The notes: generated from the sequence alone by a model not told the origin. DNA of 64,000 nucleotides from Kalaharituber pfeilii (GCA_015179045.1 WHUZ01000016.1:620001-684000), one strand, 5' to 3'. Numbered from the stretch's first letter, positions 44,856 through 57,878 are shown. Numbers and translations are program-made.

Positions 44856-47800
44856 GTGGTCCTTAGGATCCACCAGCGTGCGGCGTTGGCTTCAGCTATA
44901 AACGACCTGTTGTGCCTTCATCGAGTGCGTCATTACGCAAGGGTACATTATATCGCCTCCAGGGTAAGTAAGGGCGAGCTTCTGATGAATATGGAAGCAC
45001 GAGCTGCGTGGGAGCGTTCCGGCAGTATTTACTTCACGAAGCGTAAGAATCACAAGGGATTATTCGCGTTTGAGCCAATTGGAGGATGGAAGAAATGGCA
45101 GAAGAGAAGGGAAAAGATGATGGAAATAGGTCGTGCCCGGAGCGCGGGTAAGGATGTTTCGGATATGCTGGAAGAATTTAAACGTGATATAACTGGCAGG
45201 AGGCATTCACGTAACGTTGAGATCAAAGGTGATGCTGTGCAGCCGGACCAGCCGGACCATGATGAAAGGCCTGGGCCGAAAATGTGGAGAAAAAGCGCCT
45301 ATCAGATGATGAAGAGATATACAATAGAGGATTTCCGGAAGGATATCAAAGCGGCTGAAGAGAAGCGAGCGAGAGAAAGGGAAGCTGCAGAGAGGCAAGG
45401 CGCTGTAGCCCCGGGTGGGAAGGCTGACCAAATTCAAGAAGAAGGGGAGGTTGGAGATGCTGAAGTCCAAGTTGTAGATTACGATGAAGATGCTCGACAG
45501 ATACATCAGGGGCAGCAAGAAGTTCAAGAGGATCAGCAGTTAGAAATTGCGCAAACAGAAGACAAGCCACCTAAGGTGCCAGAATGGCAACTGAAATACG
45601 GTCGATATCTAGATGTCCCTGTTATAACGCCTAAGAGGAGGCGCAGGTCACCGTCGAGGTCACGCGCACCAGAAGTTGCAGTACCGGAGAAAAGGGTTCG
45701 AATTGATGGACCACACAAGAATCACACTGAAATTAAGCAATCTTCAATAACAGAATCCTATGCTGAGGTAGAGCCTCCCATCGAGGGATCGTCAATGATA
45801 ACGCATCCCAAAAACGAGCTAGAAGTGGCCACGCATGCCCTGCCCCCTCTTAAGGAATCTGATATTCGAGATGAGGAGATATACGACATGACCGCCGATT
45901 ACAGAGGAGTTTTCACCCCTCCCGAAGAAGATACTATTGCACTTTCTTTTCCTAAGTTGAGGAAGAAAAAAACAAGAGTTGAGAAGCAGAGGGAGGTTGT
46001 GGAGAAGTGGGAAAAGCTGCTAGAAGAGCGTCAGAAGCTTGATCCCCCAAACCAACATTTAATTAACCAGGCTAAGGGGAGGCTCCGTGCACATGAAGAA
46101 GAGTTAGAGAGGCGGATTGAAGAGGAGCCTTCGTTGTAGGTTTATACAGTTTGTATGTTAGTTAAAGTAAACATTGACTGATTTTGTTTCAACTTAGACC
46201 TACATATAAAGAAACCCGACTTGTGTATCTTCGAGAGTGCTTAGAAAGATATACTGTGCCTGAAGATATCGTGAACGTCAAAGCAGCTATTAAGGCATTT
46301 GAGGATGACGTTTTGGGTAATAATGACAAGTGGACGGTGTTCTATAACGGGAGGATTGTTGATAGAATAACTTCATACCGCGAGCTTCTTTGGAGTGTAC
46401 GACATCCGCTTTATCAGGAGATTTACGGGAAGGAGGGTTCAATTTGGCTGGAACCTGTGAGTTCTAATTCTCATACCCTGAGCAGTTGCAACTTTGCTTA
46501 CACGTTGACTTGAAAGTCTGTCAATGATTCCCACTCAAAAGGTTATGCTGCCATCCACGAACCTATGTTCGTCTCTGGTGAGCACTGGTACATCAACCAA
46601 CATATTGGACTTCCATGGACCAGTAAGGAGGAGTATCAGAGTTTTGACTTTCTCCTGGACACTGGCTCCTCGGACCCATTGATGGCTATTGACGACTTTT
46701 TGGACCTTGGCCTAATCCGAGAAGGATGTCCGCATGTAATGTCGAGGCCGTTGTCCACAGCGAATGGAATCAAGCCAGTTGACTTTTATCCTATTTTCAT
46801 CAACCACAATGATCCGGCGACTGGAGAGCCACTATATCCCATGGCCGACTCAGTCGCCGGGGTCAATTTCGATTTGGATATTGAGAGGTTGTCGGGTCTT
46901 GATCTTTGGCGGTTTGCATATGTTGCGAGTGAACCCTCCACTGGATATTTGTCTTACGCTTCCAGATTCCAGGACCTTAAGCTCCGCGAGTCGGTCAGTC
47001 CCGGCTTCACCATGACTCCACGAGCATGGTACACCCGGGTATGGGACGAAACAAACCAAATGTATATCCGCTCTGCCACGCAGGCACACCTTGTCGAGCG
47101 CCCACGGCTTCTAGATCGGATGGGCAACCGCTGGGTTCATAACCGTCCTTACCGCCATCAGGAAGGGGATATCAACCGCAAGGCGCACATAAAGGTTGAT
47201 TATTTACCTGGCCATAGAGTTCACCCACCTACGCCGGATACAATTCGCATCGACCGCGCCTACTACTGGAGCAACTATCAGCCTTACCGCGATAATAGGC
47301 CTGCAGTAAAGGCAATACTGCATCCCCGCACAAATACAGTCCCACAACGAGACTACATGCGGCCTCGCAATGTGGTGCGACTCAGCCATCCTCGAAACCC
47401 ATGGCAGTACCTTGAGGGCGTGGAAAGAGAGTGGGTACCGGTAGGGCCCATGACCAACCCGCCTAGGAACCCGCTGGGGACAGTGTACTGGGATGATCAG
47501 TTCCCGGCGGAAGCAATGAGACTTGGGCACGCGGATTTGATCCCAAATTGGGAGCAGGGGGACTTTCGAGGGCCAAGAAGATTTCCATCCATAGAGTCGT
47601 ATTTTAACATGGGGGTTGCGTATAGGAATGTGCATGGGCCCAAGGAGATGAAGGGAATAGAGACGGAATTAGAATTGGCGGAAGTGGTGGAGGTAGAGGA
47701 CGAAGAGGGGGAAGAGGGGGAAGGAGAGAATGATGTGTTTTGGGGGAGCGGGGAGAATGGGAATGTTGAGGTGGGGGAAGAGGGGGAGGAAGAGGCAAGA

Positions 47801-47899
47801 GAGGGTGAAGAAAGTTGGGAGGGTGAAGAGGGCGGGGAGGGCGGGGAGGGCGGAGAGGATGAGGAGGGGAGGTTTGGTGACTACGAAGGGGAAAAGTAG
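44856..47899 (+). CDS. Fungal-specific protein with retropepsin-like DTGSS block
   Basis: Exons 44856-46135, 46198-46456 and 46517-47899 give 973 residues in frame. I do not recognise the family. The N-terminal 430 residues are charged (Lys/Glu/Arg, likely coiled coil and disorder, with RRRRSPSRSRAPEV). Residues of exon 2 form an ordered block (TYKETRLVYLRECLERY ... KWTVFYNGRIVDRITSYREL). Exon 3 opens with EPMFVSGEHWYINQHIGLPW, then SFDFLLDTGSSDPLM at about 555-569 and PLSTANGIKPVDFYPIFI about 30 residues on. That is the layout of a single-lobe aspartic protease (DTG, then a flap-like ADG/ANG turn). A Tyr/Pro/Arg-rich region and an acidic Glu/Gly tail (about 47690-47899) follow. Protease activity is inferred only. 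An extra 5' exon is possible. Confidence 0.65.
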
Positions 47900-48296
47900 G
47901 CTGAAAACGATGCCCTTTTGACTCCAGAGTAACGAGACAGGCAGCTTTGTAGCTTTGACATTGTTGGGAAAGCTGGAGTAGTTTCTACGAGCGCTCACAG
48001 CATATATTTTATTTGTTTGTCACCCTTTTTGGGTTCCTTTGTATTACGCATATCTACAGTAACGCGCTGTGTAGAATAACACAAGGTGTAAATCTATGGT
48101 ACCTTTTCTTTCCCCTCAATTACCCACAAGGCATTTTAGGAAACTTTTGGGGGGAGAAGACTGAAGGGACATGTGGGGTGAGGTTGGGTTTTTATTACGT
48201 GCATATGCAGGTTAGACAGTCGACCGTTACCCTCATGTATTTATGCTCCCCCACGTTCAAAAAAATAAAATAAAATAAAAATAAATAATAAGAATA

Positions 48297-48330
<34 letters not shown>

Positions 48331-48930
48331 GGAAGAATTATCAGGTATGAAAAAGTACACGCTCTGCGAAAGAGAAATAGTATGTATAGGGTTGCCAAAC
48401 TAGTACTACTACACTACAACATTATATTTTATTCTTGTATCGTATTATACAATATATGAAATACATGTTCCAAATTATCAAAACTAAAGCCTGCATCAGA
48501 ATTTGCTGGAAATAAAATAAAATAAAATAAAATAAAAATAAAAATTAAAAAGATAAAAAATAATTGTAAAACATCAACAATTGCATACATTTTCTATATA
48601 TATGTGCCTTTAGTGAATCTTGAATCTATGAAAATATAATCCCTCCCATCTCTTTTTCTTTTCATCTTGATCTTTCAAGTTTTTCCTCGATTTTAATCGT
48701 TCTCGTCCTATTGTTTTCTTTTTTCTGTTTTTTCTTTTTTCCGTCTGAAAAAAGCATAGTTTCCGTCTACATTATCTTTAAAATGTACATTATCTTTAAA
48801 ATGTACATTATCTTTAAAATGTACATTATCTTCAAAATGTACATTGTCATACGTCTCATGTCTGTAAAAGCTTCTCAATTCTCACTTCCCTTCCCCAATA
48901 ACATACCCACTTGCCACGCCGTGACGTAGC
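47900..48930. repeat. Convergent intergenic region with simple repeats
   Basis: It contains (AAT)n at about 48297-48330, (AAAAT)n at 48510-48540 and four 18-bp units at 48769-48840 (ACATTATCTTTAAAATGT). It lies between two 3' ends. No gene was seen. Confidence 0.75.
48769..48840 (+). repeat. Four tandem 18-bp units
   Basis: The unit is ACATTATCTTTAAAATGT. Units 1-3 are identical and unit 4 differs by one base (TTC for TTT). A fifth unit decays after ACATTGTC. Confidence 0.92.
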
Positions 48931-51916
48931 CTACTGACTCTTCCTCTTCTCTCCTCTTTCCACCCCGTTCTCGCCTCCCATCTCACTTCTTTCATCTTCC
49001 TCCTCCTCCACGACCTCCTCCTCTTCCTCTCGCTCCTTTTCTCCCTCCTCCTCCTCTTCCTCCGCCTTCTCGCCAGGTCCTCCCCACGCTCCTCCCACAC
49101 TCTCCAACGTAAACGGACTCGCTGTTGGTTGATCCAACACACCCAACTCTCCCGCCTGGAACCACCATCTCTCAAACGCTTCCTTCCTCAAGGGAATCAA
49201 TGCCAGAATTATCACTGGAAATCCCACTGCAGCAATCGTCTGCGTTATCGCAAACGTCGCACCAAAGCTAAACAGTTCCAGCGCCACAAACGCCCATACC
49301 GCCTTCAACCTGCACTTCTTCAACGGATGATTCGGCGCAGTGAGCGTGCGGTCTTGGAAAAGGAATATGAGTTTGTGGGTAATGCCATTGGACTCGAGGG
49401 CCTCGATGCCCATAACGAAGAAGAGACCCGCGAGGACTGCTTGGGGAATCAGGCCAAGGACGGTGAGGAGAGGCCCAGTCATGGTGACAAGGATGAGCAG
49501 GCCTTGGGCAAGGTTGGAGAAGCGCTGCTCGACGACGTGGGTGGTGACGGTTTTCATCTGGGTTTTGGGGGGTTCGCCAGAGATGGTGGTGGAGGAGGAG
49601 GAGGGAGAAGCGCCGGAAGAGCGGTATACCGGGATTTGTTTGTTTACGCAAAGGGAGGCGGTGTGGAAGGGCGCTTGGGGGATAAGGCCGCTGTTAGAGT
49701 TTAGGTTAGCAAGGTGAATAAGGTGCAGTGCTTGAGGGGTGAAGGGACGTACTTTGGAGCGGGAAGCCCAAGGATCCCGGCAATGCCGGTGGTGATTCCC
49801 AGGAGGAAGATGTCCCAGTGGAAACCGGCCGGCTTGCACAGAGGAAACTCCGTACCCTGGCAAATGAGTGAAGACACATTATGATCTATCCAGCAAAGCA
49901 TAGTCAGTAGAGAGAATCGTGAGTCTCTTGCGGTAGCACTCCATACCAAAATAAAACAGTATCGTCAACAGCAGCGCAAAGGGGACTGCTAGAAATACAT
50001 CTGCCACATCAATCTTCCAAAACTCCACCAACCATCCCCTGTCCAAGGTCGGCTTAAACGCGGCTGCCGTTGGTAACTGCAATAGTTCAATTCCCTTCAT
50101 CTTCCCAATAAACTGGTACCCTGTGAAGAAAATCACCGTTAAGGGCGTTCCGTAGTCCCGTAAGAACGTCCGCACAGGATGTAAAAACAGTGTACTCCGC
50201 CCAATAACCGCAGAGAGATATCCCACCATTAGTACGAGTAGAGAAATGGAGATGGAGAGGTAAGCAGAAACGTCAGTTTGGTGCCATTGGATGGTAAGAA
50301 TTTGAATTCCCTTCTGGAGGTAGATAAAGGCGACGTAGAATCCAAAAACGTCGCACGAGAAACGGGTCACCCACTTCACGGCGTTGCTGGCGTTTGAGAT
50401 GCCGAGGAAGAGGTGCATGACCATGGACCAAAGGCAGATCCAAGCCATGAAGGGGAGGTAGGGTGTGCCGCGCTCTTTGATAATATCATAAACGGTGCTG
50501 GAGGAAGTTGCATCCGTTAGTTTCGCTATACAGTGGCACGGTAATATACATGCAGTATGTAGTTTTTTTGGTGACTTACTAGTTGAACACAGTGATCGGC
50601 CCTGTATAGAAATCATAATAGAACGATTAATATTCCATAATCAAGTTGTTTCAGCAACAATATATGGCATAAAACCTACCAGTCACTCCCACAATCGTCA
50701 ACGGCTGCGCAGAAAAGAACGAGAATACTGCCGCTCCCAAAACCGATGATAGTAGCACTTCATTCACGCCATATGACATTCCTGTGCTCTCGAACCTGAC
50801 ATCTTCTACATCAGCCCTCGCCCTCGAAATAAGGTTTCTACATCTCGTTAAAGCCTGGATAGGGTAGTACTGAAGCTTACATATCAAACGAGAATGCCAA
50901 TGCAGGCAGTAAACTGTTACACCATAGTGGAATAATATGTAAGTTTTCGTGTTTCAGTACCAAGCATTTGAATCGTGACGGGGTTGTTGCATACTTTGCA
51001 AAGTACATATATACTACAGATGTCGGTAATTAGCTATCGATGCACGCTCTAAACACGTCTTGCGTCGCATCGCTTCGTATCGATTTCAAGATGAACTTAC
51101 CAGTACTGGGGACAACTCGATAATCCCATGCGTCACTCCAATCCGACCTGCGATAGCACCAATTTCGGTCAGCATACACACGCCTATAGCCTCATCCATT
51201 CCCCATTATAGCCTTCAACAATTGGATAGAGGGCGCGGCATAATTCATACCAATAATATGGCGCTCGTCTCTTAAAGTCATTCCACATCCCTTCTCCCCA
51301 CCTGACTCCCAAAAACGTCAACGGCCACGCTTTGAGCCGCTTCTTCCCTCTACCATCCGCACTCTCCACATCCACTCCTGCGTCCTCCCCACCAATATTC
51401 TTACCCTTTCTTTCGTCTGGTGGTAATCTATCCCTCGCATGAGTCCCACTCAATCTCTCCAAACTCTCACTCCCCTGCGCCGGCGCATTCGGCCCATGCA
51501 GGTGAGCCCATGGCTTCTCTCGTTGCGACGTTCTCGACGTCCGTGATGCCCGTGATCCCCCCGAGATCGAGGTCGTAAGCGGATGCGTATGAGCTTGGGT
51601 GTAAGAGAAGTTTGTGACGGACGGGTCGACCTCGTCAATGGGCTCTGTACTGGAGGTGCTGGGGTGCCGGTGGTGAGATGCCTGTGGGTGGGGATGGTGC
51701 TGGGGGGTTCTGTGGATGAAGCCAACGTCCGTGATGCCCGTGATCCCCCCGAGATCGAGGTCGTAAGCGGATGCATATGAGCTTGGGTGTAAGAGAAGTT
51801 TGTGACGGATGGGTCAACCTCATCAATGCGCTCTGTACTGGTGGCGTTGGAGTGTCGGCGGTGAGCTCTCTGTGGATGGGGATGCTGCTGGGAATGTTCT
51901 GCAGGTGGTGAAGCCA
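48931..51916 (-). CDS. bor1: Bor1-like SLC4-family (anion/borate) transporter, N-terminal duplication
   Basis: Plasma- or vacuolar-membrane anion transporter of the HCO3-/borate family; yeast Bor1 exports borate. Family blocks: GVRWGEGMWNDFKRRAPYYW, DWSDAWDYRVVPSTVYMYFAN, LLPALAFSFDMFESTG, YGVNEVLLSSVLGAAVFSFF, QPLTIVGVTGPITVFN, RFSCDVFGFYVAFIYLQKG, RDYGTPLTVIFFTG, LLTILFYFDHNVSSLI, GFHWDIFLLGITTGIAGILG with LPAPNGLIPQAP, VVEQRFSNLAQGLLI and AVLAGLFFVMGIEAL. The tail is long and acidic (poly-Glu). At least seven introns. The first ATG (51916) lies in copy 1 of a 188-bp duplication. Because 188 is not a multiple of three, that ATG is out of frame with the transporter unless an intron removes part of the repeat. 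No other in-frame ATG was found nearby. Confidence 0.88.
51537..51915 (-). repeat. 188-bp direct tandem duplication in the bor1 N-terminus
   Basis: The word ACGTCCGTGATGCCCGTG starts at 51537 and again at 51725. The first 60 or so bases of the copies are nearly identical; the rest has diverged by several substitutions but stays aligned. Both copies code for HPHPQ ... STE(R/P)IDEVDPSVTNFSYTQAH in their own frames. Confidence 0.9.
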
Positions 51917-53784
51917 TCGTTGTGCATCGGTCTCGGACTGCTTGCTTGCTATTGCTTGCTTGCTCGTGAAGAGCGAACGGGCGAGCAGGAATCACCCAAT
52001 TCACGAAGAAAAAGAAGTCCTTGGTTCAGAGAAGCAACAAGGTACGCCAGTTTGAAGAGATTGATAGAATAGGACACTTCAAACGCGCTTTTCCTGATGT
52101 GAGGCAATGAATAGCGGGTATATCTCCCTCTCTCCTTGTCGCATCGTCGTTTCGTGCCTCGCGCCGTATTATCTCTCAACCTCACCAGCATCAGGGCGGC
52201 TGGCGTTTATATACAATCTCTCACCGTCCAGTCCAGCCGCATCCAATTTGTTAGCGTACATTCCGTTTCTGTTGCAGAGTCAAATTTAACTGTTTAACCC
52301 AAGATTTTAAATTTTTTTCTTTCTCTTCATTTCATTCTTGGAGATGCCCAATCTGCCCCGAGCAGAATTTCCCAGACACTAGATTCTGCGGCGAGCAGAA
52401 TTTCAGGCCCTCCCGCTTGAGGCTCGTCGATCCGGGGGGGCGGCTCTCGGCAGCATGCAAGCCTTAAACCTCAGGCGAGTGAGATCATGGCTGGGCTGGG
52501 CAGGCTGCCAGGCCGGCACATCTGGATGAAGGATGGTTAATTGGCTTGGCCAAACCCCAAACCCTTTCCACTTGGCGAGCATATTCATAGCGTCTCGAAC
52601 CACGCAACTGAGCAGAATCCACACATGCATTTGCATCTCAAAATAGCCCAGATCCTCAAATCCCCTTCCCTTATATGTAATATAAACGTATTACACACTG
52701 CACGTTTCGACAATAACATGCGATGACCGACGGCGGTCAGAATCTCATCTACCTACACCGTTCCCCGTATTAGCCATATATTAGATATCACATCGACGGC
52801 ACTGCTGTTCTGCTTCCTGCTTCTGCTCTGTGCTTCTGTTTACATGCTTGCGCATCCGTGCTCGAGACATCGCTCCGCCCCGCAAGTATTGACGCAAATG
52901 GGGGTAAAGAGTCCCCCCTAAGGCGAGAAACGTGAATCAACCAATTTCTCTTAGTAGGTTTGGGGTCCAGCCAGATAGGTCTTTGAGCACTTAATCCTTA
53001 CATATATGTAGAGAGAAAGTTTCTCCATTCTTATACCACCTGATCTCCTTGAACGACTGGGAAAATACCTTTCATCTAATACATCTATCTCTTCATTCTA
53101 CCCTTCCACTAAACTTTGTAGTCCTGCTATAATATCAAAGTGCAACCGAGCAATAATCACTGCTGACAGAGGATACGGGCTTCGACAAGGCAATACCGGC
53201 ACTCGCAACGGCCCAAGAGGTAGCTAGTTATAACTACACATGTATGTACTTGTACGTATCAGCAGTATAGTGGAGTTCATGCATTCAATTGAAGAACCCT
53301 AAAAACATCTCCTTCTCCAATACAAGTATCATAGCCGCCCCCCCATCCCCTCCCCAAAAAGAACGAGAAAAAAAGGAGGAAAAAAAGGTGAACAAAAGTC
53401 ACCAGGAATATTGAAAAAGAGAATACAGTAGCTAGAAATCAACAAATCCCACAAAGAATAACCCATAATGAAAGAAATACTGCTGGCATCATCAGACAAT
53501 GATAGGCAATCGATGGAAAGGAGATTAAGCAACACAAAAGGCATAGAGCATCACACATTTTGTCATAATAATAATAGTCCGATGCAAAGAACACCGGTTA
53601 TTGATGGAACGAGAGATATAACCAATTGCAATCAAGCATGAGAAACAGTAACGAAAACGAAGATAAGTCTCCTAATCAAATTCAGACGGACTTGTAACCC
53701 GACAGAGATCCAAGAAAAAGCAGACACGTTAACTTTCCAAGAAGCCTGAGGAAGGTACATGGTATTGGGAATATCCAGAGGATT
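51917..53784. other. Intergenic region, no gene recognised
   Basis: It contains the bor1 upstream region (with GAGCAGAATTTC repeated at 52360-52405) and the 3' flank of pacC. There is an A/G-rich tract at 53350-53400. No coding frame shows motifs. Confidence 0.45.
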
Positions 53785-56249
53785 CTAGCATGCTGCAACA
53801 GTCCTTATGACGGGGTAGCTGACAACACCATCACCTTCACCACCTTCCTTACCCTCTTCTGATTGTAATGGGCCTCCCTGTTCTCCCACAATTTCCTGTC
53901 GTGCGTCCCCCATTTCATGGTCAACGGTATTTTCTTCGGCTTCCACCTTTCGTAGCATTCCGGCCACGATGCTGCGTAAGCTTTCCACTATTTGGTAGTC
54001 TCGGTACCAGTTGTTCTCCTCTTTGATGGGCGCGCTGCTAACACCAGCATCAAGGGCTGGGTCAATTAAGCTATTACTGATAGTCTTCGGTACCACCATT
54101 TCATCTGAACCGAGATCCATCTCATCTGGGTTTCTCTGCGGATGAGCCTTTTGCAGGAGTCCGACACTGAATGTGCGACGTTGGTCGTTATCAAATGCAG
54201 GGCCCAAAGCGGTTGGTGCAGAGGACACTGAAGTGGAGTAGTTGGCATTTGCCTCTTGAGCAGATGTGACGGCTGGTAGAGCTGGGTATGGTGCTCTGCT
54301 ACTCGAAGGAGACTGGTTTGGTGGGGTTTGCTGAGCTGCGTTGTTCGAAGCTACAGGAGATTGAGAAGCATTGAAGTTAGTATTCGGAGGAGTGATTACA
54401 GCACTTCCGCCACTAGCGGTAGTCGCACCCATAGAAACAACAGGAGCCCCTGAAGCCACTGGGGATCCATCTTGAGCACCTTGAGCGGTAGCTAAATTGA
54501 ATGTCAGTAGACTTAGTTGGTAATAGAAACAAGAAAGAGGACTGACCCGGCTGTGCATAGTTTGCTGCATTGGCAGTGGCTGCAGCTGCCGCTGCCGCTG
54601 CTGGGTTAGGATGGTCATACAAATTGTGGGATAATTCTGTCAAGAAGTTATTTGCCTCAACCATTTCCTGCTTTGTTCGAAGGGATGGGAGGGTATATGG
54701 ATGTGCCCCAGCAACTTGACCTGCAGACGTGACCGGAGTGGTTCCATGGGATTGATAGTCGAGATTCTCTTGCGTGACCGGTATGTACTGCTGCAGTGCC
54801 GAGAGACGTTGTGCCATCGCATTGTCATACACCGGCTGGATCTTGTGCCGCTTGACCTCATCGAAGAACTGGTCAGCACCCTCAAGTGCACGCTTCTTGC
54901 TCTCGGCGGGGGCCTGCTGGTTGAGCTCTTGTGTCTGGTGAGGAGCTTGAGGGGCGTAGTAGACCGGTGCGTAAGGCGCTGCGTTTGGCGGAGGGTAGTA
55001 GCCTGTGAGGCCTGCCGGGTGGTAAGGACCATATTGTGGAAAGAGGTTGGGGTGGTGGAGGTTACCATATCCATACGCATTTGCGGCTGTCGCTGCCAGA
55101 GCTATGCCAGGTCCAAGCCGTCAGTCAAACACATTCAGGGTTTGGGTGCCAAAAAAAACCAAGAAACTTGGCAGAACTCACATTCGACACCTGAAGTGGT
55201 GTAAGCGTGGCCGTTGTCACCCTGGATAGCAACCTTTCTTAGCATACAACTGGGCTCGCTGTTTGTTATGTAAACAGATCGCGACTCACTCTCATTTGAG
55301 CAGTCCGATGCTCGGCGCGTTCCATCGGGCTCTGGGCTGCGGAGTATCACCGAATCGTCTGCGTGTGTCTACTAAGTGGGTTAATCTACTTGAAAGTGGC
55401 TAGAAATCTGTGCTGTCCAGGAAATGTCACCTTCACATGCTTCTTCAAGTCCTGAGGACGTTTAAATGCCTTTCCGCAGAATTCACATTTGTGTGGCTTC
55501 AATGGCACATGTACCCTAATATGCGAGGTGATATGGTCGCGCTTGACCGTCGTGGTGCGACAGGTTCCCCAGGCACAAGTAAGGCAAAGATTGTTAGTGC
55601 TCTTGCGTCCAACATGGATATCGCATAGATGATTCTGCAATTGGGGCAATTAGTCCGCGGATTCTGTATTCGAGGCAGGGCCTGTCTAGAGCTGGAGACA
55701 TGCGAGCACCGATTGGACGCAGGTGATCAAAAAGAAGGACTTGGATCTACTTACATAGAGGTCTTCCGCAGAGTCGAACTTCTCATGACAGCCATTCCAT
55801 TGGCATACTAGATTCTGATCGTCTTTCTGCGCTGGCTGAGGCTGGGGCGCCTGCTGCTGAGCAACCTGCTGCTGCTGAGGCTGCGGTGGCGGTTGTGACG
55901 GTTGCTGCTGCTGAGGCTGCTGAGGCTGCTGTTGAGGTTGCGGCTGCGGTTGCTGCTGTTGCTGTGGCTGCTGCTGTTGCTGCTGCTGTTGCTGTTGCTG
56001 TTGTTGCTGCTGGACCTGGGCCGGGGCTACAACAGGCCCCGCCGGAGGGGCAGCCGACGTCTGTGGGGTCGCCAGCTTTACTGATTGATCCTGAACTTCT
56101 TGGGTATTTGCGGTTTGCTCTCGAGCGAGTGTGCTAGGTTGATCGAGCCCGACAGATTGAGAATCTGGAACGAGCTGCTGGACGAAGGACCGAATGATAT
56201 CTATGATGGGCAGAATTTCGGAAAGCGGGTTTTGAGGAGTTTTTGGCAA
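53785..56249 (-). CDS. pacC: pH-response transcription factor PacC/Rim101
   Basis: C2H2 zinc-finger regulator activated by proteolysis at alkaline pH. The N-terminus is a poly-Gln tract (about 55860-56010). The three fingers are split by an intron: [39 protein letters not shown] (finger 1/2), [19 protein letters not shown] and [21 protein letters not shown] (finger 3), identical in plan to PacC. Later exons give [21 protein letters not shown], the conserved NLS-type block [21 protein letters not shown] and [25 protein letters not shown] supplies a YPxL motif of the kind bound by PalA/Rim20, and [20 protein letters not shown] is the C-terminal inhibitory segment. The stop is at 53785. The start at 56249 is the first ATG in frame. 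Confidence 0.93.
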
Positions 56250-57878
56250 AGAGTTTTGAGCGTGGTGTGTGCGTCTACGCGCAGGCGACGATGGCGGGTG
56301 GGGGGGGGGGGGGGAGGAGGAGGCAGGGTGCCGCGGTTTATAGACTGTGGGTGGTTGGAATGGCGTGGTGGTGGTGGGCGATGCGTTCGTGTGTGTGCGT
56401 GGGGGGGGGGGGTCTGGCGTGGGGACGCTGTGCAGTGCTACGAAATGCGCAGAGGGCGGCGGCGGGCGAGGCAGGGCTTGTCACTGGCTGGCGCGGCGGC
56501 GATGGCGGGCGGGCGGGCGGGTGGGCGGGCAGCAGAATGGCTCTGAGAGGGCGGGCGGGCAGGCAGGGCAGCAGTCGGGGTCGCAGCGCAGCGTGCTCGC
56601 CTGCTCTTATGTTTCTGGCGGAGGAGGCCCGGCCAGGAGGGGGCAGCGGGCGGCGACTGCAGCAGCAGCGAGCCCGCCGTGCCTGCAAACCCACCTGGCG
56701 CCCGCCGCGCTTGCCCCGATCCAGCGAGAGCTCTGGCCAGAGTGCCCTTGGCGACGGTCTTGGCGTCGCGCCAAGATCTGCGCCAAGCCTTCCAAGCATT
56801 TCGACAAGGCAGCCCTTGTCTGGGTGCGTGCAGCGCTGGAAACCTTGAGTCCGCTCTCCGCACCTCCCGAATTCAACCCAATGACCTCCCACTCGAGGGA
56901 GCGAAGAATTCCCGTCTGTTTGAATATGATATTTACCAGCCGCCCCTTCTCTCCTCGTCCACAATTTTTCCTCTCCTCTGTCCGCATTCCCTAACATTCC
57001 CCAGCCCGGTCCTGCGCCCTGTCCCCAGACTAGTCTTGTGTTCAGCCTTGGCCAGCTCATCCTTGGCGCTTGGCACTTGGCGGTGCAACGCATCTCCCAT
57101 TGCTGTCCAATTGCAACGAGCGTCTCCAAGAAAAGCGCCTTGGTGCTTATGCTGGCTCTTCCACAGCCTCAGCCCCCTGACTTCCCAGGAGCAGAGGATT
57201 AATTCCTCCGTCCGTCACTGCCGCGGTCTGGGAACGAGACTATCTGCCACATACGGCTGTAAGTTTCTCAAGAGGTGATACGAGAAAATACCCCTTCGGC
57301 TGGGTTGCGCGATGAAAAGGTAAAGTCAAATTGATCGGACAAGAATACGTCACTGCAGCACGGTTGGGACTTGTGAAAATCATGCCATTAATTGACATGC
57401 AATTTGCTAATATACTTGATTCAAGTCTTCCGTCATGAATATCCACCTAAACACGCCCAAAACTCCATGGCTGATTTCCAAAGAATAATTAGAAAGAGAA
57501 AAAGAACAGATGAAATAACCAAAACAGAGCTAGGATCCGGGCAGAGGATCGAATCTCGCCTGATTTTCCACAATATGCCCCAAAATAACTGAGTTGGAAA
57601 ACAACGGAATGTGCAGAGTGGTTCAGGATAAGGAAATGTAGAAGTTCTTTCGCCCAGTCAAACCGAATATATGCAGTGCGTTCGTAAATTGACAAACTGA
57701 AAACCAAAGAGATGAACAATAGAAAAAGTTTTTAGATAATAATAGTCATATGTGCGGGTATCCCCCGTGTTGTGACATCTAATGAGGAGTAACATGATGC
57801 AGAGCTCTGGGCCCGGTAATTCGCGGTCACCTGCCCTTCCAGGTCAGGGTATCACACTAATAAGCAGATAAAGTCCAA
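56250..57878. promoter_or_regulatory. pacC upstream region, G/C-rich with G-tracts
   Basis: G-runs at 56297-56316 and 56400-56412 and GGGC repeats at 56507-56560 lie within 50-310 bp upstream of the pacC ATG. The G/C-rich zone ends near 56830. The remainder to 57878 is plain sequence with the mkkA 3' flank. CTTGGC/GCCAAG words recur at 56748-56785 and 57046-57080; GCCARG is the known PacC core site, so autoregulation is possible. No other gene was seen. Confidence 0.5.

Noticed and set aside
46184..46513. A separate small gene between the two halves of the retropepsin-like gene
   Set aside because: Good donor and acceptor sites at 46136/46197 and 46457/46516 join it in frame to both neighbours, so it is exon 2.
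48769..48840. CRISPR-like array
   Set aside because: The 18-bp units are directly adjacent without spacers and the genome is eukaryotic.
56243..57278. Several 140-260-codon frames on both strands upstream of pacC
   Set aside because: They come from G/C-rich low-complexity DNA, contradict each other in strand and frame, and show no motifs.
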